A stretch of DNA of 64,000 bases from Sphagnum compactum (lineage: Eukaryota > Bryophyta > Sphagnopsida > Sphagnales), in assembly GCA_965153455.1 (NCBI GenBank), contig OZ234493.1:19830213-19894212 (forward strand), read 5' to 3'. The notes under the pieces were generated by a model. That model was not told where the DNA came from and searched no databases. It worked only from the letters and a program-made list of their open reading frames with translations. The translations under genes and the position numbers were made by a program. Below, one piece after another: positions 26,560 through 39,721 of the stretch (its first letter is position 1; each line of letters starts with the position of its first letter).

Positions 26560-27320
26560 CACCAAGTAAAGGTAGAGGCAACTGTGCTTGAGAAAATTGA
26601 TGAAATAACGTTTGTAGATTACATAAAAAAGATGTGGATGATAGCATCCAATCACATTTAAACAGTTGTGACTTAAAAGGTAACAAAAATTACATAAAGA
26701 GGACAATTCCATTCAAGAATTTAATTTTGGGTTGGGGCTACTATGGTGGTTCAAAAAACACAACTTAGATTTATCACTATATAGAGTTCAAGGACTTGAT
26801 GTCGGCCACGAAAAAAGATTATGCCCCAATATTATTGTAATTTTTTATGAGAATCTACAACATGTTTCTAATCTACACAACAACAATGTCCACCAAATTT
26901 GGAACTCTAACAAATTTGGCGCACAAGTTGGTCATAACGATGGCGCCCTTGTGCTCATTAAAATTAGATTGAAAAAGTTGCATCCCATTATTTTAGATGA
27001 AAAAAATGGTTGTTTGTACTATTTTGCATCATGAACCCATATTATGATTCGATTATTAGCTTTTACATTTTCAAAGGTTAACAATTCAAACATAACTACA
27101 TTGAACATTGTGAAAGTGGATTTACAATGACAATGCAACCCAAAGCATGGATGATTGCATGTTGTTTTCCACATGGATTTTTCACTTCATGTAGTAGTGC
27201 AAGCACAATGATGCAACATGTCAGCAAACAATACAAAATTTCAAATCACAAATTTCATGGGCCACGATTTGGCAATAATAGTCGTGAGAAATATGTTTTT
27301 CATAGGTTCGTATGCAGTAG
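26560..27320 (+). pseudogene. Decayed pogo/CENP-B-type (DDE_1) transposase
   Basis: Plus-strand fragments follow the order of plant jerky/CENP-B-like transposases: a linker (about 26590-26720), then QGLDVGHEKRLCPNI and FYENLQHVSNLHNNN leading to IWNSNKFGAQVGHNDGALV (26732-26990). After a frame change come FYIFKG, a stop, NYIEHCESG and MTMQPKAWM (27061-27155). The family motif is IWNCDExGAQAG, so the first catalytic Asp is gone. Several stops and at least one frameshift confirm that it is dead. The exact element ends were not found. Confidence 0.8.
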
Positions 27321-30300
27321 ACACAAATATCATTCATCTATGTGTATTGTTTGAACATTGATGTTGTGCACACATCATTTAAACATGAATGTCATATGCA
27401 TATTCACATTGTTTAAACATAGATGTTGTATGTCTATTTGTGTTGTTTCCACATGAAAATTGTGCACTCAACTTTCATGTTTAAATAATGCATGACATTC
27501 GTGTTTAAATAATATAAACTTATGAAATAACAAATTTTGCATGGATTTGAAACGAACCCATAAAGCCTATAACTTTGTGATGACTTAACAATCACAACTC
27601 CCACATCATGGTGGATGTAGTCCAAACACCAAGAAAATTATTGATAGTCTTAATTATTTTACTATCGGTTACATCCCATGCACTATACTTGTTAAATGTT
27701 TTGGGTATATAAAGATGTTCAAACATTAGCAAACAAAAGGAAAAGTGTGAAAAAAAAAAATTGGCACAATGGGTATCACTAATTTTCAAAAAACAATTCA
27801 TGTCCCACAATATTAAAAAAGGGTTTGGAACAATTAGCATGTACATCACAAATTTGCAATATCATGAAATTTCAATAGATTCCATGCGAAAATCATTAAA
27901 AAATATGTCTATACAAAATCGGTGGGCTTCAAAGTGTGAAAATGGCATGAAAAATATACATATCATTTCTATATATATGATATGTCTTTTTTTTTTGTGA
28001 TGTTTTGATGTGAAGTACATGTGATTTACATTTAAACTAAATCTATGTAATTATTATGATGTAATTTTGAATAAAACTATGCGATTTTTGTGTATTAAAC
28101 ATGGACATTCATGTAAATCATTAAAAAACAATGTGTCATATGTACAAATATCATCCATATTAACCATAATATGAAATTTGTGCGATTTTTGTATGAATTT
28201 ATGACGCTTGGTAAGTTTATGATATATGGCCATTAGATCCCAATGTAATGACAAGTAAAATGCATTTTTTAGGATGTTTAAGAAAAACAAAATAATTGGC
28301 CAATGTATTTGCGTATCCATTCAAACTAGCATTGGTTGTTTATTTTATTAGTTTTCAGTTGATTAAAAGGTTAATTAAATCCATTTTAAATTCACCAAAT
28401 GTCACTCTTTTGCCATGTATTGGTCACAAACACAATTTATGAAGTGTGCACCCTGACATGCATAAATGATTTTTTTTCGTGATTTGCATACTTTGTATTC
28501 AATATAAAACATGATATGCATAGCCTTACCAAATATAAAAACTTAGCCCATTATACATGGCAATTTTAGGTATCTATGATGGAGCGATTTAAGTAATTCA
28601 TGCTTCATAAAAAAATTGATTCCCATTGAGTTTGTCTTTTCATCCATTTGTTAATTATTGAAAATTTTCCTCATATTCAATTTTGTGAGAAAATTTGGAA
28701 TAACTATGTAAATTGTCCATTTAGGATGTCTACCTTAGTCTTCTTTCATGATTTTGTTTAGCTTTGAGTATGCACCTTCGACTTTTGAAACATGATTATT
28801 GTTTCAATTTCAAATTTTGTTATAGCCTTTAGCCATTGGCTTGCATTCCAGTCTCCTTGATATTAGCAAGTATAATGCCAATTCATGCAACACACCCCAA
28901 AAAAAAATAAAATCTCATTACACATAATAATATTGCTATTGTTTTTTTCTTGCAATCCCATTCAAATTCAAAAAATGATTTGTGATATGTTCTATCGACT
29001 TAAAAAAATCAACCTAGATATATTGTAAATGCATTACCCCAAAGAAAAAAAAAAACAACTAGACATCAACAAATCCCGTGTCAACTTCAACTCATATAGT
29101 GCTAAAATGACATTTTTTAATTAATTTGTGCAATTCTTCAAAATATATGTAATAAAACAAGATGTTAGTTGCCATAAGACTAATTTTTGTGTCATTATTT
29201 GTTTTACCACTAATTAACACATCATATGTAAATATTCAAGTTTTTGACCACTTCACCATAATTGTTTTGGTTGCTTTTGGCGAATTACTTATTTCTAGCA
29301 TGAATTGGATCTTACAACCTATGGAGGGATCATATGACTATTGGACAAATTGCTTCAATTAATTTTTTCTTCTACTTTGTTCATATGTCCATACCTAAAA
29401 ATGGGAGGAAGGGGTTTAAGAATGCAAAATAGAAATGTACAATTTCTTTCTAGTTTTTAAGATTGCAATGAAAGTGAAAAAGCGCACAATTGATTTTCTC
29501 AACATATTTTTGGGTAGTATTGTGTAAGGTAAAGGCCACAATGGGTCAATCTCCAAATGAAAAGTCTAGGACAAGGTGATAGGTGAATATAGCCCCACAT
29601 TTGAGAATAACTTAGACCCATGAACTTATAAAGCACAAGGCAAAAATTATCATGAACATAAATAGACCTATGTTACAAGAAGAGGAGGGGAGGGTTCTTC
29701 CACCTACTCCTTCAAGGGATCTTACACCTTGAAGTCAGCATAATAACCCTCCTCCAAATGCCTTAACAAATTTATAGGATTGTTTTATGATGAAACAATT
29801 CGCTACATGGAAATGTGGAATACCAATTGTTCTTTTCCAAGGAGCACAATTACACCATGTGGACATTTTTTATAATGTTTAATAAAGCCTATGAATATGC
29901 ACCGAGATTGGTAAATTGGGTTTTTTGGCCAATTCGCAACCCTTGGATCCAATGTTGCAGCACTTATTAATATTTGACCTCAATGTTATAGCATTTATTA
30001 GTAACTTGGGGTCAAATAACAAGCCAAAAATGCTCAAAGTTGGCCCCAAGTTTTTTCAGCCCTGACTCCTTGTGTACAGTGGGCCTAAGTATGCTAAGTG
30101 CCCTAGTAAGTTTCAAAGTCATCTTGTGTTTTGAACTGGGTTTTTGACCTTTTTGAAATTGGGTGTTTAGAATTTGACAAATTGTTCTTAGTATTTTCCC
30201 CCCTCCTTTTTGATTGGTCTTTGTAAAACCTAATTAATATTAAACGTGAGTAATAGGTATGATATGCCTTTTCATGTTTAGCACTGGGGTGTTTAATAAT

Positions 30301-32215
30301 TATTTTATTTCTCAAATTTCACTTTGGCAATAAAATAGTAATTTATGAAGTTTATTAATAATTTCTTATGCACCAATAAAATTATAATTTATGGTTCTAT
30401 AGCCCTGTTTTTAGGCTCCCCCTTAAATTTGACCCTCTTTTAAAACTTTGTTCACACTTACTTCATGCAAAACATTACATTTACAACCCCCAAAACCAAT
30501 TATTGTGAAGGAGAAGAAAGTTGGGTAGTGTGATAAAAAAAATTTAGGCACCACATAAAACTGACCGAGTTCTCAAATTTTGACATTAAGAATAATAATG
30601 TCATTAAATTCTGGCATTTCAAACAAAGAATTTTAAGAAATTTTCACATTTTCAAAATAATTAAATTATTGCCAAACCTAAAAAGGAATTACAACAGTCT
30701 TGTGAGAAAATGCAAAGAGTGCACTTGTTCATTCAGCACCTTATAATTGAATAAACACATACAAAAAGTGGTCAATTTTTTAAAATTACTAACCATTAGA
30801 GTTCTTGATAAAGTGCCAATGGACAAGGGATGAAACCATTCATAAGGGGTTCAATTGAGGTGGAAAAAAAAGAAGAAGAATATAATTTCCATATTAATTA
30901 TTAATTTGCCTTCGGTGTTGTGCTCAAGACCAAACTAGTTTGAACACTTGTGGAAGTGATAAACTAGTTCAGTGCTGATTGCATTGCCCTGATAACCTCA
31001 ATTTTATGAGTTTGTCGCACATGTGCCTCACTTAAAGAATGACTTCACATTGAGGATCAGATTGAAGATGAGACATCAAATTGGACTTCAAAGGGAACAC
31101 CACTTTGCGATGGTAACTAAAATTAATCAGTTCGATCCAAAACCCTGAGTTATGTAATTGTAATTGCATGCATCCTATACTGTGGAGTACTCCTTGCGAA
31201 AAATTCAATGTTTAAGACACCATCTATTAATACCCAAGAAACTAAATAATTGCCTGAATCGAAATGACAACCAAAAACTAGTAATGTAAAGACTCAAACT
31301 ACCACATTTTGTTGATCTCAAGTATTTTATTGGGTCATGTATTCCTCATTGTGTTTGGGTCTTTTGACACAGAGATTTAAACATAGTCAATTGTAAGGAG
31401 CATCTCAGCATGCTATTGGATGTCAACTCCAATTACAACATCTTCCAACAATTTCATATCTCGTGAACAAACTGTATGCGTATTGCTGGTTGACTGAACA
31501 TCTCAACTCACCCTCTCCTGTGTCCCATACCCAAGACTCTTAATGCTTCCAGACAATCATCTATAAGCGGTAAGAGGCCGCTATTTACTTTGAATAATCA
31601 TGCTTTGACTTCTTTGAGTAACCAGTACACTCTTGCCGATCACCTAGTCCATAATTTAAAGTTTTGAACAAGAAGTAACACAATTGCTAAACATGCATGG
31701 TTTAGCTGTCTTTTGCTCACATATGTTAAACATTGATTGACTTGCATATGTGATAAAAAACCCAGTTGACAATCCATAGCTGGGCAAGCTGCCACCCAAT
31801 ATGACTTCTCATTGTGGCTCATAAACAACCCTTTCAACTGTAGTCAAAGGTTTTGTTAAAGAACCAACCCATCACGAACAAAAGAGATCACATCATCATC
31901 AAGAGAAATACACACACGTGCACCATATATATACATATTCATCATGTCTGCAGAAATCCAGTTTGATTTCAATTAGTCGCAGTCAAGTCTAGGTACACTG
32001 CATCGTTAGAGCTTGTTAATAAGTTATAACATGTTTAATGTTTTTCTAATTCACACTGTTTGAAATCAAACATGACAAAACTCCATTCTTTTCTAGTGCA
32101 CATGCTTACTAAAAACCATATGGGGTGCTTAGTGGCTTACATAGTTAAAAGAGTTTTTTGGGTTTTTCTGAGATGGCCAGATTCATTACAGATTTACCAT
32201 TCGTCATTAGTGAAG
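27321..32215. other. Gene-poor AT-rich stretch
   Basis: No supported gene. 27360-27510 has recurring words such as aaacatgaatgt and tgttgtatg; 29900-30060 has a local duplication about Ile/Leu-rich non-coding text (gcacttattaatatttgacc, gcatttattagtaacttggggtc). Otherwise featureless AT-rich sequence. Confidence 0.4.
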
Positions 32216-32425
32216 GCCACAGTGAACCAGCACCCACCAGAGCATCATCCACTGGATGCCCATTATTACTTAGTTGTGGATGAATCTCAACTGAGTTAAT
32301 ATTTGGTTTCACCATAGTAACCAATTCTGTCAGAAATAGGTCTCATATATTGGTAAAACATGTAACAAAATAGGTAACTACTAGGTAAAACATAGGTAAC
32401 AGTGTTTTTTTTTTTTCACTATTTA
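32216..32425 (+). repeat. Dispersed repeat copy related to 10.85 kb
   Basis: Starts agtgaaccagcaccca, the same terminus as the 59.4 kb element, and then runs parallel to 10846-10965 (gttgtggatgaa, caactgag, gtttcacc, agtaac). It ends near a poly-T run at 32406. It is interpreted as a copy of the same non-autonomous family with a diverged interior. Confidence 0.55.
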
Positions 32426-32916
32426 AATTTGGCTGAGTTGGCTACATGTTAGCCCCTCTTTGAGCTGTAATTGTCACATGGGCATATTATGTGTGGAATT
32501 GCCCATCTGCATGGTAACGAGGTATGTAGGTCTTCGGCGATTAGGGGAAAAATCTGGTCGGATATGATTTGCTATAAAAGAGTTTTATAAGTAAGTTTTG
32601 GAACTACAAGCTTTCGATTCTTTTCAAAAAGAATTGTGCAATAATTATTTTCTTATTTTCAATTTTTTTTGTAACAAAGCTAATTGGGGAAATTGAACCC
32701 TGACCCATAGAGGCCCTACCCATTGCAACATAAATCCTAACCTACACAAAAAAAAAAATGTTAGGTCCTAAATCTTCGATGCAAAAACAAGTGTCAATTC
32801 ATGTTTCTTTAAGGCCCCAAATGAGGTTGGAACTTGATTGAAACTTCAAAAACCATCATATCCAAAATAACATGGCTCATGGAAACAAATGATAGTTGCA
32901 GAATTCACATTCACCT

Positions 32917-35330
32917 TCAAGCTTCAACACCATATCGAGTTCTACTTTCTTTCCAATTCTGAATTGCTGCTCCAACAGGGAAGTTTTGCATGGTGAAAAC
33001 TTTCTTACTAAACAGTCAAATGACTAGTTCCAAATGTTTCGTCAATTGATTATTTAATTTAGTTTTCATAAAAGTGAATGTAGAAAAATGTCATTCATCC
33101 TCTACTAAACCAATCACTTGCACCACAACAAGTTCAACCAACTTGATGTACTCAAGGAGTTTTTGTTCAAGAATTAGAGATGAAGAAAAGGTTTTCCATA
33201 GCTTGGTAAGCAGGTTGATATCAAATGGTTTTTGCATTGCTAATTTAACATTATTCTTCATGGTAAGGACAAACAAAAATCTTTGTAAATCAAAGGTAGT
33301 GGCTGAAAACAATCTTAGAACTCAGACCTCATTAGGCTTGACCTTTTTAGGATGGCAAAAGGTAGTCTTGAGGATTGTTAAATGAGTAGTAAACTTGGTT
33401 CTAAGTTTTGGTTGCAACTAATATTGGAAGTACACAACCCCAAATGCATCCATCAAATCTTGGTTTGGGAATTGGCATTGGAATTTTGTAATAAGTTGAT
33501 TGGCAAGTTTTGTACATTGTTGTTTCATAAATGCCACAACCTTTTCATACACATGTCTTGTCACAAAACTAGATGCCCTAATTTAATCTACATATGTGGT
33601 CCAAACATGCTGCCCAACAAGCTCAAAAGTTAAATGATTTGTTCTTGCAATTTAGATCTATGATCCATCAAAGACTTATGCTCTCATAAATAGAATTGAT
33701 AAAGTCATGGAAGTTTCCAAACACATCACCTTGGAAATAAGATTGATTGTCACTGTACATTTGATATGCATCCCCTTCACAAATTTTCAACACTGCTATG
33801 AAAGCACACACAAACACATCACATAGTTGGGAAAATTTGATCAATGAATGACCTGCCTCCAATAGTGGCATAATGACATTCAACCCCAATAATGTTTTTA
33901 CATTAGTCATCAAACACAAAGTAGACTTAGTTAGGCTATGGTGGGTGCAATTTAATGCCATTTTCATGAGGAAGGTGTAATATTCAAAGAACACACGTTT
34001 GACAGGATTGATCATGGATATCCACCTGGTTTTGATGTTTCGTAATATTTTGTTGCCCTTAGTTTCCATGATCTTTGCCAATTTGGTAAACTCCAAGTGC
34101 CTTTTGGGGCTGTGGCTGAAATAAGCACACAAACATTGCAAAAAAGTTTCGATGCAAAGTACCAAAGGTACATGTGAGAAGGTTTGTACCACCAAATTAA
34201 TCCTATGATCTATACAATGTACAAGTGACAAATGGAATATATTGTTGTTGGATTTGAATTGTAACTCCAGATTTGAAGTTTCGGAAGGTACTGACCCCCT
34301 TATCACCAAAATGGACCACCTTAGAAGCAAGGTCTTCTTCTTGCAAACCTCTCTATGTCATCAAGGAGTTCATGACAAAGTTAAACTATTAGTTCTAAAT
34401 CCAAAAAGTGCATGTTTCACATTCAACAACAAGGGTATGCGACACCAATTTTAAATAATATAAGTGTGCTCATTTGCCCAACTTGCATTATCCATAAAAA
34501 TAACTTCATCACATGTTAGGGATACAAACTTGTCATTTTGAATAACAATTTTAATGACCTTTTTCACCTCATTCTCTATGTGTTCTCCCATTTCCCAGCT
34601 AGCCCCATCAGTTCAATGTTTTTGGGGAATTTGAAGATTTGAGAATTCAAATAAAGGCTTGAAATCTTGATAATTTGTCATTGGTTTACCTTTATTCAAG
34701 AGATTGAAAATAGAAGCAAACTAAATAAGTTTTTTTTATCTTCCATTACTTAACCAATATCAAGTTGTTGGAGGACAATTGTTGTTGTAGCTGAACATAA
34801 ACAATTTCATCTTTTGCATGCCCACATTTGGATCCATAAACCACTTATCATCAGGAACTTTCCTTTTACTTACATGCTTCTCCATGGAATCCCACTTAGC
34901 CACCAAAACCTTGTCCTTCTTTTCAATTTTAGATCAAACACAACATTTCATAAAAGCAACTAATCCAATTTCATTGAAAATGGGTTCCACCCATGGCATT
35001 TTCAAAGTCCAAGCATCCTAAAACTTACGACTCACATTAGTATCAAAGTTTTTTTTTCCAATTTTTGGGATTAAAAACATGCACATCCTTAATAATAATG
35101 GGGTCAGGGTTTTCAAAAGGTTTAAACATTTCAAGAATTATGTTGCAATTCTAAGGCATAATGGTTGTTAATTCAAGGTTTTGCAATTGGCTTCTTTGCT
35201 CACCCATGTGATTGGATTTAGGTACATCAAAAGAAACAGACCCATTAGGTGCCAAGGCTTCTCTTTGAACTCCACCACCAAAAAAATATTTAAATTTGAA
35301 ATTATTTGGAACTTGTAATTTTGGAGGCAT
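32917..35330 (-). pseudogene. Decayed hAT transposase (DUF4371-like)
   Basis: Read on the minus strand from an ATG at 35328-35330. A zinc-finger-like region (KCCV, stop, SKIEKKDKVLV) is followed by FVSLTCDEV (first catalytic Asp region) and then a 220-codon open block at 33668-34330 with SLVHCIDHRINLVVQTF and SPKRHLEFTKLAKIMETKGN plus LRNIKTRWISM. The C-terminal hAT dimerisation region has VVQVIGLVEDE, stop, HFSTFTFMKTKLN and NFPVGAAIQNWKESR. In-frame stops include 35151, 35018, 34934, 33668, 33418, 33322, 33091 and 33016; frameshifts lie near 34360 and 33630. The stops at 33668, 33091 and 33016 fall where family members have Arg, and those at 33418 and 33322 where they have Trp. Terminal inverted repeats and target duplication were not identified. 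Confidence 0.88.
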
Positions 35331-37046
35331 GGTTGAAGCCTGAAACAAAATAACAAATTTCAAAACAACAAAATGAACCAAAAAAAGAAAACTTAAGAAT
35401 TTTACCAAAAAAGGTTCACTTCAAATAGGTTTATAACAAAAAATTCAAATGCACATGGTAGTGTAGGTCATTGTAGTCTATAACTCTATAACATTTCAAA
35501 CAAAAAAATAGTTGCAATGTGTGCCCATTGCCTACAGCTTTACAATGCTACTAGTGCCCACTACTTTGTATACATGGAACCTTAATGCTCAAATGTTCAC
35601 ACAATGAATCCAACTAAATTACTTGATACCACCTACAACTTTGGTAAATGAAGAATGGTTTAAGAATCAAGTCACAACTCACTATTGTTGGAGTTGGGAT
35701 TCGATGGTGCACTTTAGCGAAATGAATTTCGATAATGGCATTACACATCATAGAAACCACACAAATTGTGAACCTTGAACATTATGAGTCTTGATATTTG
35801 AGTAATGATTGTAACTTTTGACTCTCGAGTCTTAAACATCGTAAATAAAGATAATTCAAAAATGAATTCAAAAGAAATATTGTCAATCCTTGTTAAGAAG
35901 TATCGGGTTTTAACATCAAACAACTTGAGTGCACTAAACAATAAAAAATTGGGAATCCAAGGGCTATGATTGCTTCAATGACAAATTGTGAAAATCCAAA
36001 GGCTAGGATAAGCACTACAACATCTATGGATTGCAAGTTGCAGAATGTGAGTGCACAAATGGTCGATGTTGGTAGTCAATGCGCAAGTCAACACTAGTAG
36101 TCGATGCATGGTTGATGTTGACAATAGATGTGCAAGTCAACACTGGTAGTTGATGCGCAAGTAGGCTTATTGATGAAGTTTGCATAGTTGATACTCAAGA
36201 TTCAATAGTCATTACACATAAAAACATACAACAAACACTCAAATGGAATTTGGGAACATTGATCAAGATTCGATAGTCATTACATAGTGTACACAGAAAC
36301 ATACAAAACATTCACGTGGAATTTGGGAACATCAATTGTTGAAATCAAACTTAGAAAAAAGAATTTTAGTTTATAAAGAGCAGCAGACTTAGCTCAGTGT
36401 CCAAGTTTATTAGTCAGCGATCATGATTCATTGTTGTTGAAGTTTTAGTCCGCGCTTCACCATGATGCCACCTTGATTTAAAAGTTACAACATTCAATGT
36501 TCAATGGCTCATACAAGCTTGCAACGACTTTACATCTATTAAAGTTCATGAGCGCCATGTTCAAAGATTTATTGCAAAACTCATCACTCCCATCACCTAA
36601 ATTCTTTGTTAGTTCTTACTTGAAGTTTGCAAGTTGGAGTGTTTTAGAATGCAAATTGCACATCGACATTAGAGTTTGGAATTTGGACAAAATCACCATT
36701 TGACATGGCAAGTGAAATAGGTTTTGGAAGGAGGGAAGGTTTAGTGAAAACCTGTTTGAAGGAAGGGTTAGGGTTTCGATGTTGATGATCCTCAGGGTGA
36801 AAATATATTGATACCCTAAAATAAATTGTGTATTACGTGAACAGACATTTTCAAGTGGTGTCAAGGAGGCGAAACAAAAACGTCCATTGTTTACGTGGTG
36901 ATAACATTCAAACATTTTTAATGAGATATTTGCAAATTTTTATATTTTTTCAAATTAAAAAAACCCTTTGTGATTCACCAGCCCAATATTCAGGTAAAAA
37001 AAAAGTGAAATTTCGCTCAAAAAAAAACAGTGATAGGTAAGGGCTG
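35331..37046. other. Gene-poor stretch with small duplications
   Basis: No supported gene. 36040-36170 repeats gtcgatgttg / agtcaacac-like words. 36202-36265 is repeated at 36267-36331 (both end in ggaatttgggaacat), a tandem duplication of about 66 bp. Confidence 0.55.
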
Positions 37047-37106
37047 TTTTTACTACCTACCTACTAACAACCTGCTTGTGGCTTGTTAGCAGGTAGGTAG
37101 TTAAAA
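37047..37106. repeat. Hairpin with 24 bp arms in CTAC-rich sequence
   Basis: Left arm 37047-37070 and right arm 37083-37106 pair with two mismatches around a 12 nt loop. The arms contain ctacctacct, the same motif that dominates 48.6 kb and 53.2-53.5 kb. The nearby ctaaccaccatggttag at about 37130-37147 recurs in reverse orientation at about 48521-48538, suggesting a shared mobile family. Confidence 0.7.
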
Positions 37107-38037
37107 AAAAGAAAAAGAAAGCAACTGAGCTAACCACCATGGTTAGCTGGTGAACTGGAACCCAACAGAAAACTGTTCCCTGATCACTTTACCATCCATC
37201 AGGTAACGCATGACTGATTAGTAACAACACTTGACTGATTAGTAACACTGTCAGGGAAATTAGTCACAAATATCCCTTACTAAACTCAAGTGTGTTGTAA
37301 TGATTACTGAATTCAGATCTTTTGTGACCAAAGGGCGGTGCGCTCACCCTATTGGCCGGAATATCCAGAAGTCGCGGTAAAGGATCCAGGGAGCATTCCT
37401 TTTGACTCTTGGTTTTCACAGGAGCAAGTGAATCCAGTAGTTAAAGCATTTTTCCGGCGGTCCCAAAACGAGCTTTGCATCCCCTAAGCTCCTTTGCTGC
37501 TCTCACGAGCGTCCGTCTCTCTCCCTCTCTGTATGCTGCCGTCGCTGTGGATCCGTCGTTCGTCTCTTTGCCGTTGTCGCAGATCCGTCGTTCACGAGCA
37601 AAAGTATGATGAGTTGGGGATAAAAGAGACTTTTGTGCGGACGATGGCGCTGAGAACTTTCTGGAAAGAATGATCCCTGAATCTTGTGTCGTGTAGAAAA
37701 GGAAGTGGGAGTGCGGGAGTGCAAAGGTTTTTTTCTTTGGGGTTTTTTGTCAGTTTTGGCAGCTCTTGGAGAGCTTGATGGGGGTTTTTTTTTTTAAGGC
37801 GGAGGGAGGGAGCGAGGAATGAAGGGGGAGTGTAGGTGTAAAGCTGTTGGATCTGTTTTGAAAGAAAGCATTTGAAAAGGAGGTGTTTTTGGACTGTTTT
37901 GAGGCTCTGAAAGAGCGAGAGGTAGCTGGGAAAGAGGATTCTGAGGGTTTGCTGGGGTACTTCTGGCCGTTTGCGAACCAGGGAATCCGTGTCGGAGAGA
38001 TTGAGCTACCAGAGAAAGCCAGGTTCTCGAGGTTTTT

Positions 38038-38043
38038 TATAAA
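38038..38043 (+). promoter_or_regulatory. Possible TATA box of the GRAS gene
   Basis: tataaa within a T-rich run, about 215 bp before the ATG and immediately upstream of the GA tract. If used, transcription would begin inside the GA repeat. The GC-richer sequence from about 37440 could equally be transcribed leader, so this is tentative. Confidence 0.35.
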
Positions 38044-38045
38044 CC

Positions 38046-38047
<2 letters not shown>

Positions 38048-38103
<56 letters not shown>
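38048..38103 (+). repeat. (GA)28 microsatellite in the GRAS leader
   Basis: An uninterrupted 56 bp GA run just upstream of the upstream ORF and main start. In plants GA tracts near the transcription start are bound by GAGA-binding BBR/BPC factors. The length suggests it is polymorphic. Confidence 0.95.
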
Positions 38104-38105
<2 letters not shown>

Positions 38106-38201
38106 ATGAACGAGAGGGGACCTGAAGTAGGTAGTATGAATCGCGAAGAAGAAATAGAGCGCGGCCGCAGAAGCACGACTTGTCTGGGACGAGAACGCTA
38201 A
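38106..38201 (+). CDS. Upstream ORF of the GRAS gene, 31 codons
   Basis: Opens with ATG at 38106, directly after the GA repeat, and closes with TAA at 38199-38201, which is 53 bp before the main ATG at 38255. The peptide is charged (MNERGPEVGS, then Glu/Arg-rich). If the transcript starts upstream of it, it could lower translation of the main frame. There is no evidence that the peptide itself is conserved. Confidence 0.4.
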   Translation: MNERGPEVGSMNREEEIERGRRSTTCLGRER

Positions 38202-38254
38202 ATACAGCGAGAAGAAGAGAACAAGTAGTAGTACAAGAGAACAAGAACAGCAGT

Positions 38255-39685
38255 ATGGCAGGAAGCAAGCATGACAGATCAGGAGCAAGTGGAGGAGAAG
38301 TATCTCCCCTTGCAGCACAGCTGCAACAGGCCTGGATGCACACACAGATGCCGAAGACGGCGAAGCGCTCTTCGATTGCCGCGCCCAGCAGCCAGCAGCA
38401 GCAGTCGAAAAGCACTCCAGATCATCATCATGAGTCTTATAGCCCTCGCAGCTCTTCTTCTTCTCCTTCCGTCGCAACGGATCAGTCGCAGTCCGCTTTG
38501 AAGTCGCTCTCTTCCATCTTCCCGGAGCTTGCCGCGCTAACTCAACAAGAGAAGAAGCCCATGATCTCTTCCGTCTTCGAAGACGGCGAATACCCGGATC
38601 CGACATCGACCGGTAAGGACCTTATCGGTGCATGTCCAGCAACCCTTTTTCTCCAGTATGAGGAAAACACTACTACGCCAGTTTCTCAGACAACTTCTCG
38701 ATCATTCTCTGCCAGCGTGCCGGGAGCTCTGCACGGTTCCAATTCCTTGGAGCAGTATTTGGCAGCGGCGACAGGATCAGCAGCTTTTCTTCGAACCTCG
38801 CAGAGCTTTTCTGCTGGAAACAACAACAACAGGAGTTTCTACACAACTCCTGCAGCAAGTTCTTTGTCGGATGCCTACTCTTCTGATCAATATAGGGCAA
38901 GTACGTTGTCGCCGAGCGAAGCAGAGACGTCAGGAAGTAGTAGTAGTAGTAGTAGTGGGATCAACTCCTTCGCGGCAGATGTCGATCCCGCGGATCCCAA
39001 TACGTTTTACTCCTACCTGAACGACTTGATGGACGACGAGCCAGAGGAGAACAAGTGTATGTTTGTGCAGGCTAGCGCTTTCCAGGCGATGGCCAAAGAG
39101 CTTGGGGACTTGATAGGTGATCATGACTCCCCTACTACTCCATACTCTGATCACAGCAGAAGCTCGGAGAAGGATCCAGAGGTAGAGCGATGGTTAGAGG
39201 ATATTCTTAGTGGTCCTTTGCCAGCTGAGGTTCCAGAACAGGGGCTCAAAGATGAGACCACCAATACAAAAAGCTTTGCAAATCATGAGTCTGCAGCAGC
39301 TGCTTCTCATGAAGACTTACTGCAAATCTTTGATTCTGGAAACAACAACAATGGTTCATGGACTGCGGCTGCAGCATGTAATAATGGTTTGACAGGAGAG
39401 GTGTATGTCCCTGGTGATCACGGTGGTGGTGCTGGAGCATCACCTAGACTCAGCATGATTGATCGTTATAAGCAGCTGGATTCTGTTTCTCGCAGTGAAG
39501 TCGCAGAAGATGTCGATGATGTCCTTCCCATGGCAAACATGAGCAGCCATGTTCCAAAGCCAATTATGTCCCAGCAGCTTAGCAATGGACATCATGGCCC
39601 TCCAGTTGATCTGAGCAATCTTCTTCTCAGGTAGAGTTCCCTTCCCTTCCCTTCCCTCTCCATCTGTCTGTGTCTTTGTGTCTGT

Positions 39686-39721
<36 letters not shown>

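Noticed and set aside
37883-38125. Open frame through the GA repeat upstream of GRAS (Arg-Glu repeats)
   Set aside because: It has no ATG start and is open only because of the repeat.
38037-38606. 189-codon minus-strand open frame
   Set aside because: It is antisense to the GRAS leader and exon 1 and ends in the GA repeat read as Ser-Leu; a shadow.
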